64,000 nucleotides of DNA from contig NZ_FMIA01000002.1 in NCBI RefSeq assembly GCF_900091615.1, positions 3,038,001 through 3,102,000 of the forward strand. The letters run 5' to 3'. Source of the stretch: Micromonospora yangpuensis (GTDB lineage Bacteria; Actinomycetota; Actinomycetes; Mycobacteriales; Micromonosporaceae). The notes beneath the pieces are model-generated. The model was not told the DNA's origin, searched no databases, and saw only the letters and a list, made by a program, of their open reading frames with translations. A program made the position numbers and the translations under genes. Shown in pieces: positions 22,812-31,199 of the stretch (position 1 is its first letter; every line of letters begins with the position of its first letter).

Positions 22812-23670
22812 GAGCCTGGCCGCCGATGCCACCACGGCCACCGCCCCGAAGACACCGAAGCGCCGCCGGAGCGGCCGACGACTGCGGCTCTGGGTGCCCA
22901 CCGGCATCCTGACGGCCATGCTGGCCGCGGCCTACCTCGCGCCCCTGCCGCACGACCCGGCGGAGCCGCTGGCCAACCCGCTCGCGGCCCCCGACGGCGT
23001 GCACTGGATGGGCACCGACAAGTTCGGCATCGACGTCTTCAGCCGGCTGGTCGCCTCGGCCGGTGTGGACATCCCGCTGGCGCTGGCCGGCATGCTGATC
23101 TCGCTCGTGATCGGCGTGCTGCTCGGACTGGCCGCCCTGCACCGGGGGCCCTGGGGTGAGCGCGTCGTCCGCGCGCTCGACGTGTTCCAGGCGTTTCCGT
23201 TGCTGATCCTGGCCATCGCGCTGGTCGCCCTGATGGGCAACAACATCGAGAACGTCGTGGTGGCCATCGCCGTCATCAACGTTCCCCGGTTCGTCCGGCT
23301 GGTCCGCAGCGAGGGCCTGACCATCCGGGAGAGCCGGTACGTCGAGGCGGCACACGCCATCGGCGCGACCGGCCCCCGGGTCATGTTCCGGCACGTCCTG
23401 CCGAACATGACGGGCATCATCCTGGCCCAGGCGTCGCTGGCGGTGGCGCACTCGATCGTCGTGATCGCCTCGCTCTCCTTCCTGGGCATCGGCATCAACG
23501 CCGCCGACGCCAGCTGGGGAGCAATGATCCAGACAGGAGCACAGAACATGACGACCGGCCAGTGGTGGGTCTCGGTCTTTCCCGGCCTCGCCATCTTCCT
23601 GACCGTGCTGTGTTTCAACGCCATCAGCGACGAGTTGCAGGACACCTTCGGCCGGGCGAGGCAGCGGTGA
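22804..23670 (+). CDS. Oligopeptide-type ABC importer permease (DppC/OppC-like)
   Basis: A 288-residue permease. A basic N-terminus (KTPKRRRSGRRLRLW) precedes the first helix. The typical periplasmic GVHWMGTDKFGIDVFSRLV motif of DppC/OppC proteins follows, then five further hydrophobic helices and the EAA loop (YVEAAHAIGATGPRVMFRHVLPN). It overlaps the DppB-like gene by 8 bp and the following ATPase by 4 bp. Confidence 0.94.
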   Translation: MTESLAADATTATAPKTPKRRRSGRRLRLWVPTGILTAMLAAAYLAPLPHDPAEPLANPLAAPDGVHWMGTDKFGIDVFSRLVASAGVDIPLALAGMLISLVIGVLLGLAALHRGPWGERVVRALDVFQAFPLLILAIALVALMGNNIENVVVAIAVINVPRFVRLVRSEGLTIRESRYVEAAHAIGATGPRVMFRHVLPNMTGIILAQASLAVAHSIVVIASLSFLGIGINAADASWGAMIQTGAQNMTTGQWWVSVFPGLAIFLTVLCFNAISDELQDTFGRARQR

Positions 23671-24704
23671 CCGCCCGCGACGTCCTACCCGGCACCGGTG
23701 CCCTCCCCGGGGCACCGGCCACCACCCAGCCGGCGGGCCGTCTGCTGGAGGTGAGCGGCCTGACCACCCGGTTCGACACCCCGGACGGCCTGGTGCACGC
23801 GGTCAACGGCGTCGACTTCCACGTAGACCGGGCGGAGATCGTCGGCGTGGTCGGGGAGAGCGGCTGCGGCAAGTCGGTGACCATCCGGTCGATTCTCGGG
23901 CTGGTCCGTCCGCCGGGGCGGGTGGTGGACGGCACCGCCATGTTCGACGGCGTCGACCTGCTTGGCCTGCGCGGCGCGCAGCTGCGCCGGCTGCGCGGAC
24001 GGCAGATCGGGTTCATCGCGCAGAACCCGTTCAGCGCGCTGAACCCGGTGCTGCGCATCCACCGCCAGTTCGCCAACATCATGGCCGCGCACGGTGTCCG
24101 CTCGGGCGGCACGGCCCGGGACCGGGCCCGGACCGCACTGGCCGACGTCGGCATCGCCGGACCGGACCGGGTGCTCGACGGTTACCCGCACCAGTTGAGC
24201 GGCGGCATGGCCCAGCGGGTCGTCATCGCCATGGCCATGCTGCTCGACCCGGCCCTCGTCGTCGCCGACGAACCGACCACCGGCCTCGACCTGACCGTGC
24301 AGCGTCAGATCCTGGACCTGATCCGTGGCCTGGTCCAGCAGCACGGCCGGTCGATGCTGCTGGTCACCCACGACCTCGGGGTGGTGGCCCAGTACTGCGA
24401 CCGGGTGGTGGTGATGTACGCCGGCAAGGTCATCGAACACGGTGCGGTGCGCGACGTGCTCAACACGCCGCGCCACCCGTACACGCAGGCGCTGATCCGG
24501 GCCGTGCCCCGACCCGGGCAGCCGTTGGTGCACCTCACCGGGCGACTTCCGGACCTGGTGGACTACCCGCGGGGGTGCCCCTTCCAGGCGCGCTGCCCGG
24601 ATGCCTTCGCGCCCTGCGACCACGTGATCCCCGAAGCGGCGACCGTCGGAGGCGGCCAGACGTACTGGTGTCACCTGTCGAAGGAGCCGGAGGTCGTCAG
24701 GTGA
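23667..24704 (+). CDS. Oligopeptide-type ABC importer ATPase (DppD/OppD-like)
   Basis: A 345-residue ATPase starting at GTG 23667 (TGA of the permease overlapped). Walker A is GESGCGKSV, the signature LSGGMAQRVVIAMAMLLDP, Walker B LVVADEPTTGLD, and the H-loop LLVTHDLGVVAQYCDR. The oligopeptide_HPY C-terminal extension carries cysteines (YPRGCPFQARCPDAFAPCDH) that in some relatives hold an Fe-S cluster. It works as a heterodimer with the following DppF-like subunit. Confidence 0.95.
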   Translation: MTARDVLPGTGALPGAPATTQPAGRLLEVSGLTTRFDTPDGLVHAVNGVDFHVDRAEIVGVVGESGCGKSVTIRSILGLVRPPGRVVDGTAMFDGVDLLGLRGAQLRRLRGRQIGFIAQNPFSALNPVLRIHRQFANIMAAHGVRSGGTARDRARTALADVGIAGPDRVLDGYPHQLSGGMAQRVVIAMAMLLDPALVVADEPTTGLDLTVQRQILDLIRGLVQQHGRSMLLVTHDLGVVAQYCDRVVVMYAGKVIEHGAVRDVLNTPRHPYTQALIRAVPRPGQPLVHLTGRLPDLVDYPRGCPFQARCPDAFAPCDHVIPEAATVGGGQTYWCHLSKEPEVVR

Positions 24705-25660
24705 GTCTGCTGAAGTTGGCGAACGTCAGCAAGGAGTTCCCGGTCGGTGGTGCCACCCGCGTCTACGCCCTCGACGACGTGTCGCTGTCGGTGGACGCCG
24801 GTGAGACGCTGGCGATCATCGGGGAGAGCGGGTCGGGCAAGTCGACGTTGGGCCGGCTGGCGCTGCGACTGATCGAGCCGACCCACGGGTCGGTCCACTT
24901 CCAGGGTACGGACGTGCTCGCGCTGCCCCCCGCCGAGCTGCGGCGACTACGGGCGAAGCTGCAGATCATCTTTCAGGAGCCGTTCGAGTCGTTGAACCCG
25001 CGGATGCGGGTGGCCGACATCGTCGGCGAGCCGCTGGCCATCCACCAGCCGAACATCTCGGCGGCCGACCGTCGCGCCCGGGTCAGCGCGGTGATCGAAC
25101 AGGTGGGGCTCGCCCCCGACATGGCGCGGCGGTATCCCGGGGAACTCAGTGGCGGCCAGCAGCAACGCGTGGGCATCGCACGCGCGATCGTGACCAGGCC
25201 GGCCCTGATCGTCCTCGACGAGCCGACCTCGTCACTCGACCTGTCGGTGCGTGCCCAGATCCTGCAACTGCTGGCCGACCTGCAGACCGAACTCGGCATG
25301 GGGTACCTGTTCATCTCGCACGACATCCACACGGTCCGCTACGTCAGCGACCGGATCGCGGTCATGTACCGGGGCCGGGTGGTCGAGACCGGTCCCTCCG
25401 AGCGGGTGTTCGCCGACCCGCAGCACCCGTACACCCGGGCCCTGCTGGCCGCGGCGCTTCCGGTCGATCCCGACCAGGAGCTGCCGCCGGCCCGGCTGGT
25501 GGGCGAGCCGCTGAGCCCGACCCAGCGGGTGACCGGCTGTGTGCTGTACGGGCGCTGTCCGGTCAGCGAGGAGAAGTGTGTACAAATTGACGTCCGACTG
25601 GCTCCGATCGACGCGGACCGGCAGGTGGCCTGCGTGAAACCGGGCGCACCCGGTAGCTGA
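24701..25660 (+). CDS. Oligopeptide-type ABC importer ATPase (DppF/OppF-like)
   Basis: A 319-residue ATPase starting at GTG 24701, overlapping the previous stop. It shows Walker A (GESGSGKST), signature LSGGQQQRVGIARAIVTRP, Walker B LIVLDEPTSSLD and the C-terminal cysteine-containing extension (GCVLYGRCPVSEEKCVQ). It is the last gene of the second operon; a strong hairpin follows between it and the converging GntR gene. Loss of this operon would be expected to stop uptake for the whole BMC pathway. Confidence 0.95.
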   Translation: MSLLKLANVSKEFPVGGATRVYALDDVSLSVDAGETLAIIGESGSGKSTLGRLALRLIEPTHGSVHFQGTDVLALPPAELRRLRAKLQIIFQEPFESLNPRMRVADIVGEPLAIHQPNISAADRRARVSAVIEQVGLAPDMARRYPGELSGGQQQRVGIARAIVTRPALIVLDEPTSSLDLSVRAQILQLLADLQTELGMGYLFISHDIHTVRYVSDRIAVMYRGRVVETGPSERVFADPQHPYTRALLAAALPVDPDQELPPARLVGEPLSPTQRVTGCVLYGRCPVSEEKCVQIDVRLAPIDADRQVACVKPGAPGS

Positions 25661-25685
25661 CCGGGTGCGTGCCGGCCGGGCGGTG

Positions 25686-25719
25686 CCCCCGGTCGATGGT
25701 CGCCGCCGCCGACCGGGGG
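25686..25719. terminator. Bidirectional hairpin terminator between converging genes
   Basis: CCCCCGGTCG (25686-25695) pairs perfectly with CGACCGGGGG (25710-25719) across a 14-nt loop. It lies between the stops of the ABC ATPase (25660, plus) and the GntR gene (25723, minus). There is no clear T-tract, as is usual in high-GC actinomycetes. Confidence 0.6.
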
Positions 25720-25722
25720 TGC

Positions 25723-26385
25723 TCAGGGTCGGGGCTCGGCGCGGTCCGTCATGGCGTCCAGCAGCACCCGGCGCGCGGCCAGCACGTGGGCCCGCATGGT
25801 GCTCGACGCCCACTCGGCGTCCCGGGTCCGCAGCGCCGCCACCAGATCACGGTGGTGCGCCATGCTGCGGGCCAGCGCGTCCGGTGTGTAGAGCCGGAAC
25901 GCCCGGATGATCAGTGGCACCTCCACCACGGCCGACAACAGCGAGGTCAGCCGCGGACTCGCGGCGGCGCTGATGACCAGCCCGTGCAGCTCGGCGTTGA
26001 GGCTGGCGATCTCGTCCAGGTCCGGCGGGGTCATCCGCTCCGCCCGCTGTTCCATCTGGTCGCAGAGCAGGCTGAGCTTCGGTAGCCAGTCGGCGTCGAT
26101 GCGGTGGGCGGCCAACGCCGCGCCGTAGCTCTCCAGCCGGGCCCGGATCTCGTAGGTGTCCTGCAGGTCACTGAGTGACCACTCCGCGACCCGGGCGCCG
26201 CGGTTGGGCTGGAAGACGACGAGCCCCTCCGCCGTGAGCCGGCGCAGAGCCTCCCGGATCGGCGTCCTGCTCACCCCGAACTGCCGGGACAGTTCGACCT
26301 CACCCAACCGTTCCCGTGGGCCGATGGAGCCGCTCAGAATCGCAGCCCGTAACGCCTCGTAGGCGTCCTGGCCGGCATTCGTCAC
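25723..26385 (-). CDS. GntR-family transcriptional regulator, FadR/FCD subfamily
   Basis: A 220-residue repressor-type regulator. The N-terminal winged helix has the classic AYEALRAAILSGSIGPRERL, LSRQFGVSRTPIREALRRL and EGLVVFQPNRGARVAE segments. The C-terminal half is an all-helical FCD ligand/metal-binding domain (ETYEIRARLESYGAALAA-like region, then AELHGLVISAAASPRL and MAHHRDLVAALRTRDA with the His residues that usually co-ordinate metal). It is divergent from the HMG-CoA-lyase-like gene, and their shared 74-bp gap contains TTGTATACAC. FadR-type regulators bind short palindromes of this kind, so it is the obvious regulator of the TTGTATACAA sites across the BMC locus; the ligand is presumably a pathway intermediate. 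Confidence 0.94.
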   Translation of the reverse strand: MTNAGQDAYEALRAAILSGSIGPRERLGEVELSRQFGVSRTPIREALRRLTAEGLVVFQPNRGARVAEWSLSDLQDTYEIRARLESYGAALAAHRIDADWLPKLSLLCDQMEQRAERMTPPDLDEIASLNAELHGLVISAAASPRLTSLLSAVVEVPLIIRAFRLYTPDALARSMAHHRDLVAALRTRDAEWASSTMRAHVLAARRVLLDAMTDRAEPRP

Positions 26386-26449
26386 CGTGCCTCCGTGGTG
26401 TCGAGTGATGGCGGGCTGGCATCCTTGCCGCCCGTCCGACGGTCTGAGA

Positions 26450-26459
26450 TTGTATACAC
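26450..26459. promoter_or_regulatory. GntR operator abutting the lyase start codon
   Basis: TTGTATACAC matches the locus palindrome at 9 of 10 positions and directly precedes the ATG at 26460. A repressor bound here would block initiation of the lyase gene. No Shine-Dalgarno sequence is present, so the lyase mRNA may be leaderless or start further upstream. Confidence 0.65.
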
Positions 26460-27362
26460 ATGACGGTTGGTGTGGTGGAAGTGTCCCCCCGGGACGGGTT
26501 GCAGAACGAGGCCGAGATCCTGCCGACAGCGCGCAAGATCGAGCTCATCCGACGGTGCGTCGACGCCGGAGCCCGCCGGGTCGAGGCGGTCTCGTTCGTC
26601 CGCGCCGACCGGGTGCCCCAGATGGCCGATGCGGAGGCCGTCATGGCCGAGGTGCCCCGACACAGCGACGTATCGTACATCGGTCTGGTGCTCAACCGGC
26701 GCGGGCTCGACCGGGCGCTCGCCGCCGGGGTGGACGAGGTCAACTGTGTCGTGGTCGCCACCGAGACGTTCAGTCGACGCAACCAGGGCGCCTCGGTCGA
26801 CGCCATGGTCCAGCAGTGGGCCGCGATAGCCGGAGCCGCCCACGCCGCCGGCCGGAAGGCCAGCGTCACCGTGGCCGCCGCCTTCGGCTGCCCCTTCGAG
26901 GGCGAGGTCGCCCCGACGGTCGTCGCCGACCTGGTGCGACGGTTGGCCGCCGCCGAGCCGGACGAGATCGCCCTGGCCGACACCATCGGTGTGGGAGTTC
27001 CCGCCCAGGTCCGGCAGCTGGTGCGGGCCGCCGCGGCGGCGGCCCCGGGGGTGCCGCTGCGCGCGCACTTCCACGACACCCGCAACACCGGCATCGCCAA
27101 CGCGCTGGCGGCGGTCGAGGCCGGCGTGCGGGTTCTCGACGCCAGTGTCGGCGGGATCGGTGGCTGCCCCTTCGCCCCGGCGGCCACCGGCAACGTCGCG
27201 ACCGAGGACCTGGTCTACGCGCTGCACCGCTCCGGTCATCCGACCGGCCTGGACCCCCGGCTGGTGATCGGGACGGCCGCCTGGATCGGCGACCAACTCG
27301 GCAAGGCCACTGTGCCGGGTGCGCTCGGTCGGGCCGGCTGGTTCCCGGCCGAGCCGCAGTGA
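26460..27362 (+). CDS. HMG-CoA-lyase-like DRE-TIM metallolyase
   Basis: A 300-residue TIM-barrel lyase of the hydroxymethylglutaryl-CoA lyase group, which cleaves 3-hydroxy-acyl-CoA compounds to acetyl-CoA and a keto acid. The barrel starts VVEVSPRDGLQNE (Arg11-Asp12). The metal-binding HFHDTRNTG (His203, His205) and the catalytic-loop Cys236 in GGIGGCPFAPAATGNVATED are all present. Length is normal for MvaB-type enzymes. The start codon directly follows a GntR operator, and the regulator gene is divergent. In the BMC pathway it could cleave the CoA ester produced by the class III CoA-transferase after oxidation by the flavoprotein; this order is inference. Confidence 0.92.
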   Translation: MTVGVVEVSPRDGLQNEAEILPTARKIELIRRCVDAGARRVEAVSFVRADRVPQMADAEAVMAEVPRHSDVSYIGLVLNRRGLDRALAAGVDEVNCVVVATETFSRRNQGASVDAMVQQWAAIAGAAHAAGRKASVTVAAAFGCPFEGEVAPTVVADLVRRLAAAEPDEIALADTIGVGVPAQVRQLVRAAAAAAPGVPLRAHFHDTRNTGIANALAAVEAGVRVLDASVGGIGGCPFAPAATGNVATEDLVYALHRSGHPTGLDPRLVIGTAAWIGDQLGKATVPGALGRAGWFPAEPQ

Positions 27363-27587
27363 CCGCTCCGACCCCGGTGGTTCGGACGGGCGGTCGCGGG
27401 ACCGCCGTCGTCGCCACGGCCGGGTTGCTCCGCGACACGATCAGGCGACCCCGTCAGGCGTTGTGTCCTCTGTTGGGTTGTTCGTCCTAATCTAGCGACG
27501 TTCACGTTTCTTTCGGTCGTCACCGCGCCGAGTCGCACGGTGACCCGTCCCGACGCGTCCGGCTCGGGCTCCCCACGGAGGTTGCAG

Positions 27588-28499
27588 ATGGGCGATCGTG
27601 TGCGCAGACGTCAGTTGGTGGCTCTCTCGGGCACCGCCGGCGCCGTCGGCCTGCTCGGTCTGGTGGGCGCGGGCGGTGCCCTGGCCGACGGCGGGTCGGC
27701 GGGGCCGGCGGCCACCCCCGGATCGCCACCGGCGCTCGGCGGCCCCGGCGGCCCGGCCCCCTGTCCCACGCCCTCCGCGGCGTGTGGCTTCCCGGCAGAC
27801 ACCGGTGGCCGGTTCGACCTGTGGGACCGGGTGCAGGTCTGCGAGGGCACCAAGGTCGGCCCGCCCTTTTCGCAGTGCCTGCGGACGACACCCACCTACG
27901 TGATCCTCAACGGCGGGTCCGGGTCCAACCACGACTACCTGCTCGTCCCGAGCTGCCGCGTCCGGGGCATCGAGTGCCCGTGAATCACCACCGCCGCCGC
28001 CCCGAACTACTGGCTGGAGGCGTGGAACAACGCACAACCCGGGCAGCCGGGACAGGTCGTGTACCCCAACATCGGGCTGGGGATCAACTCGGCCGACCCG
28101 ACGATCCGTACCCAGGACCAGCTGCACATCCACCTGGCCGGCATCCACTCCGGCATCCAGACCCAGCTGAACAGCCACGACAGCGCGATCAGCAACGACC
28201 CGGCGCGGTGGCGCAACCAGATCGTGCCGATCTGGGGGCTGACGAGCACCGGTACCCCGGCTCCCCGGTCCTACCGGGTGCTGCACGTGGCGAACCTCAA
28301 CGACAACCTCTTCCGGCTGCTGCTGGACAGCGTGGTACGACCGACCGGCTCGACGATGGCCGCGCAGATGATGGCGGTGACGCCCCGCCTGATCGGCAAC
28401 GGCGGGTTCTACGTGCTCAACAGCGAACCCGGACTGCCCGTCGCGATGGGGCAACCCGGCGGCACGGGCACCACCGACTTCCTGCTGGCGTACAACTGA
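27588..28499 (+). pseudogene. CDP-diacylglycerol diphosphatase-like gene with one in-frame TGA
   Basis: The frame from ATG 27588 (CGGAGG upstream) encodes a secreted protein: an Arg-rich start and hydrophobic signal (RRRQLVALSGTAGAVGLLGLVG), a Pro/Gly linker, then FDLWDRVQVCEG and SNHDYLLVPSCRVRGIECP. A TGA at 27981-27983 interrupts it. The same frame continues past the stop without any shift as ITTAAAPNYWLEAWNNA, then INSADPTIRTQDQLHIHLAGI, to a TGA at 28497-28499. QLHIH is the histidine motif of CDP-diacylglycerol diphosphatase (Cdh, HIT-related), and the halves together have a complete-looking family length of ~300 residues. The TGA stands where Trp (TGG) would fit. It is either a recent nonsense mutation, a sequencing error or a read-through codon. 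Confidence 0.8.
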
Positions 28500-28519
28500 C
28501 CGGACAGCGCGTACGATGT

Positions 28520-28710
28520 CCCGTGGTGCTGGTTCGTCCCGCCCGTGAGGGTGGGACGTCGTAAGAGGGAACCCGGTGCGAGACCGGGACTGCCCCGCAG
28601 CGGTGAGTGGGAACGACCGCCGTCAACGAAGCACTGGACCGTGAGGTCTGGGAAGCGACGGCCAGTAGGCGACCTGTGTGTCACGCCCACGAGTCCGAAG
28701 ACCTGCCAGC
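28520..28710 (+). promoter_or_regulatory. Cobalamin (B12) riboswitch upstream of metE
   Basis: The leader contains the conserved core GGGAACCCGGTGCGA then CCGGGACTGCCCCGCAGCGG (28567-28602 region) and the downstream GAGTCCGAAGACCTGCC (28691-28707), which are the diagnostic strands of the cobalamin riboswitch. It precedes the B12-independent methionine synthase gene, which should be switched off when B12 is present and the B12-dependent enzyme can work. It also implies that the organism makes or imports cobalamin. Confidence 0.93.
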
Positions 28711-28713
28711 GCC

Positions 28714-28734
28714 GCGCACACCGCCGGTGTGCGC
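28714..28734 (+). terminator. Riboswitch expression-platform hairpin
   Basis: GCGCACACCG and CGGTGTGCGC (28714-28723 and 28725-28734) are perfectly complementary and follow directly on the riboswitch core. They form a tight hairpin that could act as the ligand-responsive terminator or as part of a structure sequestering downstream sequence. Confidence 0.55.
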
Positions 28735-28839
28735 CGCCGGCGGCCCCTCGGGAGGGTCAGGGCGGAAGCCGGTGCCTCCAGGGCGCCTACCTTCCCCTCC
28801 CGTGCCCGCCGGGCGCTTCGAGGGAAGGACCCCCTGTCG

Positions 28840-31077
28840 ATGAACACCGCATTCGGTCAGAGCACCGTGCTCGGGTATCCGCGCATCGGCGCCGACCGTG
28901 AACTGAAGAAGGCCGTCGAGGCGTACTGGGCCGGCGCCCTCGACGCCGACGGCCTGGCGCGTACCGCCGCCGGCCTGCGGGCCGAGGTGTGGCGGACGCT
29001 GCGCGACGCCCGCCTCGACGCGATCCCGTCGAACACCTTCTCCTACTACGACCACGTGCTGGACACCGCCGTCGCGGTCGGCGCCGTCCCGGCCCGGTTC
29101 GCCCGGTTGGGCCTGTCCGAGATGGACACCTACTTCGCCATGGCCCGGGGCGTCGAGACCGAGCCGGCGTTGGAGCTGACCAAGTGGTTCGCCACCAACT
29201 ACCACTACCTGGTGCCGGAGATCGCCGCCGACACCGTCTTCACGGCGAACCCGGCCAAGGCGCTCACCGAGTACGCCGAGGCCCGCGCGCTGGGGCTGAC
29301 CACCCGGCCGGTCCTGGTCGGACCGGCCACGTTCCTGCTGCTGGCCAAGGGCGACGACCCGTTCGCCCGCCTCGACGAGCTGGTCGGGACCTACGCGGAG
29401 ATCCTCACCGCGTTGGCCGACGCGGGGGTGCCCTGGGTGCAGCTGGACGAGCCCGGCTACGTCACGGACCGCACCCCCGCCGAGATCGACGCGTTGCGCC
29501 GGGCCTACACCCGGCTCGGTACCCTCACCCACCGGCCCCGGATCTTCGTCGCCAGCTACTTCGGCGAACTCGGTGACGCGCTACCGGCGCTGCTGGACAC
29601 CCCGGTCGAGGCGATCGGCCTGGACCTGGTCGCCGGCGCGGGAAACCTCCAGCGGCTGGCCGCCGCCGGCCCGCTGGGCGGCCGGACCATCGTCGCCGGC
29701 CTGGTCGACGGCCACAACATCTGGCGTACCGACCTGCGGGCCGCCGTCTCGATCGGGGCGACGATCGCCGGCCTGGCCGACCACGTCGCCGTCTCCACCT
29801 CCTGTTCCCTGCTGCACGTGCCGGTCGACCTGACCGCCGAGTCGCGTCTGGACCCCCGGCTGGCCGAACGGCTCGCGTTCGCCCGGCAGAAGGTCGACGA
29901 GGTCGTGCTGCTCGGCCGGGCGCTGCGCGACGGCACCACCGTGCTGCCCGCGCCGCTGCCGGCCGCCCCCGCCGCCTGGCGGCACGACGAGGTACGCGGC
30001 CGCCTCGCCGCGCTGCGCCCCACCGACCGGCGACGTGGCGACTACGAGACCCGGGCCGCCCGGCAGCAGGACCGGCTCGGCCTGCCGGAGCTGCCCACCA
30101 CCACCATCGGGTCGTTCCCGCAGACCGACGAGCTGCGTCGGGCCCGCGCCGCGTACCGGGCGGGTGGCCTGGACGACGCCGGCTACACCGCGCGGATGCG
30201 CGCCGAGGTGGAACGGGTGATCCGGCTGCAGGAACGGCTGGGCCTGGACGTGCTGGTGCACGGCGAACCGGAACGCAACGACATGGTGCAGTACTTCGGC
30301 GAGCAGCTCGACGGGTTCGCCGCCACCGAACACGGTTGGGTGCAGTCCTACGGCTCCCGCTGCGTACGACCGCCGGTCATCTTCGGTGACGTGGCGCGTC
30401 GCGGGCCGATGACCCTCGACTGGTCCACCTACGCGCAGTCGCTTACCAGCAGACCGGTCAAGGGCATGCTCACCGGCCCGGTCACCATCCTGGCCTGGTC
30501 CTTCGTCCGCGCCGACCAGCCGCTGGCGGACACCGCCGACCAGGTGGCGCTGGCCCTGCGCGACGAGTGCCACGACCTGGAGGCCGCCGGGATCCGGGTG
30601 ATCCAGGTCGACGAGCCGGCCCTGCGTGAGACGCTGCCGCTGCGCCGGGCCGACCAGCGGGCGTACCTGGACTGGGCGGTGGCCGCGTTCCGGCTGGCCA
30701 CCAGCGGCGTCGCCGACGACACCCAGATCCACACCCACCTGTGCTATTCGGAGTTCGGTGAGGTGATCGACGCGATCGACGCCCTCGACGCCGACGTGAC
30801 CAGCATCGAGGCGTCCCGGTCGAAGATGGAGGTCCTCGACGACCTGGCCGCCGTCGGCTACGGCCGGGGCGTCGGCCCCGGGGTGTGGGACATCCACTCG
30901 CCCCGGGTGCCCCCGGCCGACGAGGTGGTCGAGGCGCTGCGCCGGGCCGTGGCCGCGGTGCCGGCGTCCCGGCTGTGGGTCAACCCGGACTGCGGCCTGA
31001 AGACCCGCGGCTACCGCGAGGTCGAGGCGTCCCTGCGGCAGCTGGTCGCGGCCGCCGCCGAGGTACGCCGGGACTGA
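28840..31077 (+). CDS. metE: Cobalamin-independent methionine synthase
   Basis: A 745-residue 5-methyltetrahydropteroyltriglutamate-homocysteine methyltransferase, normal family length. The N-terminal barrel begins [20 protein letters not shown]. The C-terminal catalytic barrel begins [20 protein letters not shown] and carries the zinc ligands in THLCYSEFG (His and Cys) and NPDCGLKTR (Cys). The ATG at 28840 matches the family start; the frame is open upstream through riboswitch sequence, which is not coding. It transfers a methyl group from methyl-folate to homocysteine in the last step of methionine synthesis. Control is by the B12 riboswitch at 28520-28710, and a strong hairpin follows the stop. 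Confidence 0.97.
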   Translation: MNTAFGQSTVLGYPRIGADRELKKAVEAYWAGALDADGLARTAAGLRAEVWRTLRDARLDAIPSNTFSYYDHVLDTAVAVGAVPARFARLGLSEMDTYFAMARGVETEPALELTKWFATNYHYLVPEIAADTVFTANPAKALTEYAEARALGLTTRPVLVGPATFLLLAKGDDPFARLDELVGTYAEILTALADAGVPWVQLDEPGYVTDRTPAEIDALRRAYTRLGTLTHRPRIFVASYFGELGDALPALLDTPVEAIGLDLVAGAGNLQRLAAAGPLGGRTIVAGLVDGHNIWRTDLRAAVSIGATIAGLADHVAVSTSCSLLHVPVDLTAESRLDPRLAERLAFARQKVDEVVLLGRALRDGTTVLPAPLPAAPAAWRHDEVRGRLAALRPTDRRRGDYETRAARQQDRLGLPELPTTTIGSFPQTDELRRARAAYRAGGLDDAGYTARMRAEVERVIRLQERLGLDVLVHGEPERNDMVQYFGEQLDGFAATEHGWVQSYGSRCVRPPVIFGDVARRGPMTLDWSTYAQSLTSRPVKGMLTGPVTILAWSFVRADQPLADTADQVALALRDECHDLEAAGIRVIQVDEPALRETLPLRRADQRAYLDWAVAAFRLATSGVADDTQIHTHLCYSEFGEVIDAIDALDADVTSIEASRSKMEVLDDLAAVGYGRGVGPGVWDIHSPRVPPADEVVEALRRAVAAVPASRLWVNPDCGLKTRGYREVEASLRQLVAAAAEVRRD

Positions 31078-31088
31078 CCGCGGCGGCA

Positions 31089-31120
31089 CCGGACGGTCCC
31101 CACTGTCGGGGACTGTCCGG
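31089..31120 (+). terminator. Intrinsic terminator hairpin after metE
   Basis: CCGGACGGTCCCC (31089-31101) pairs with GGGGACTGTCCGG (31108-31120) over 13 positions (12 Watson-Crick plus one G-T) with a 6-nt loop, 12 nt after the metE stop. Confidence 0.8.
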
Positions 31121-31199
31121 TGGCCCGGGGCCCCGCCGGCCGGGCGCCGCCGTGGCGGAGCCGACCGGTTCAGCCGGTCGGCGGGCGCCTGCCGATCGG

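Noticed and set aside
25578-25589. TGTGTACAAATT operator-like sequence inside the DppF-like gene
   Set aside because: It lies within coding sequence near the 3' end of an operon, has only partial symmetry and serves no promoter.
27981-27983. Selenocysteine codon in the Cdh-like gene
   Set aside because: No selenocysteine insertion hairpin was recognised after the TGA and the family is not known to use selenocysteine; Trp fits the position better.
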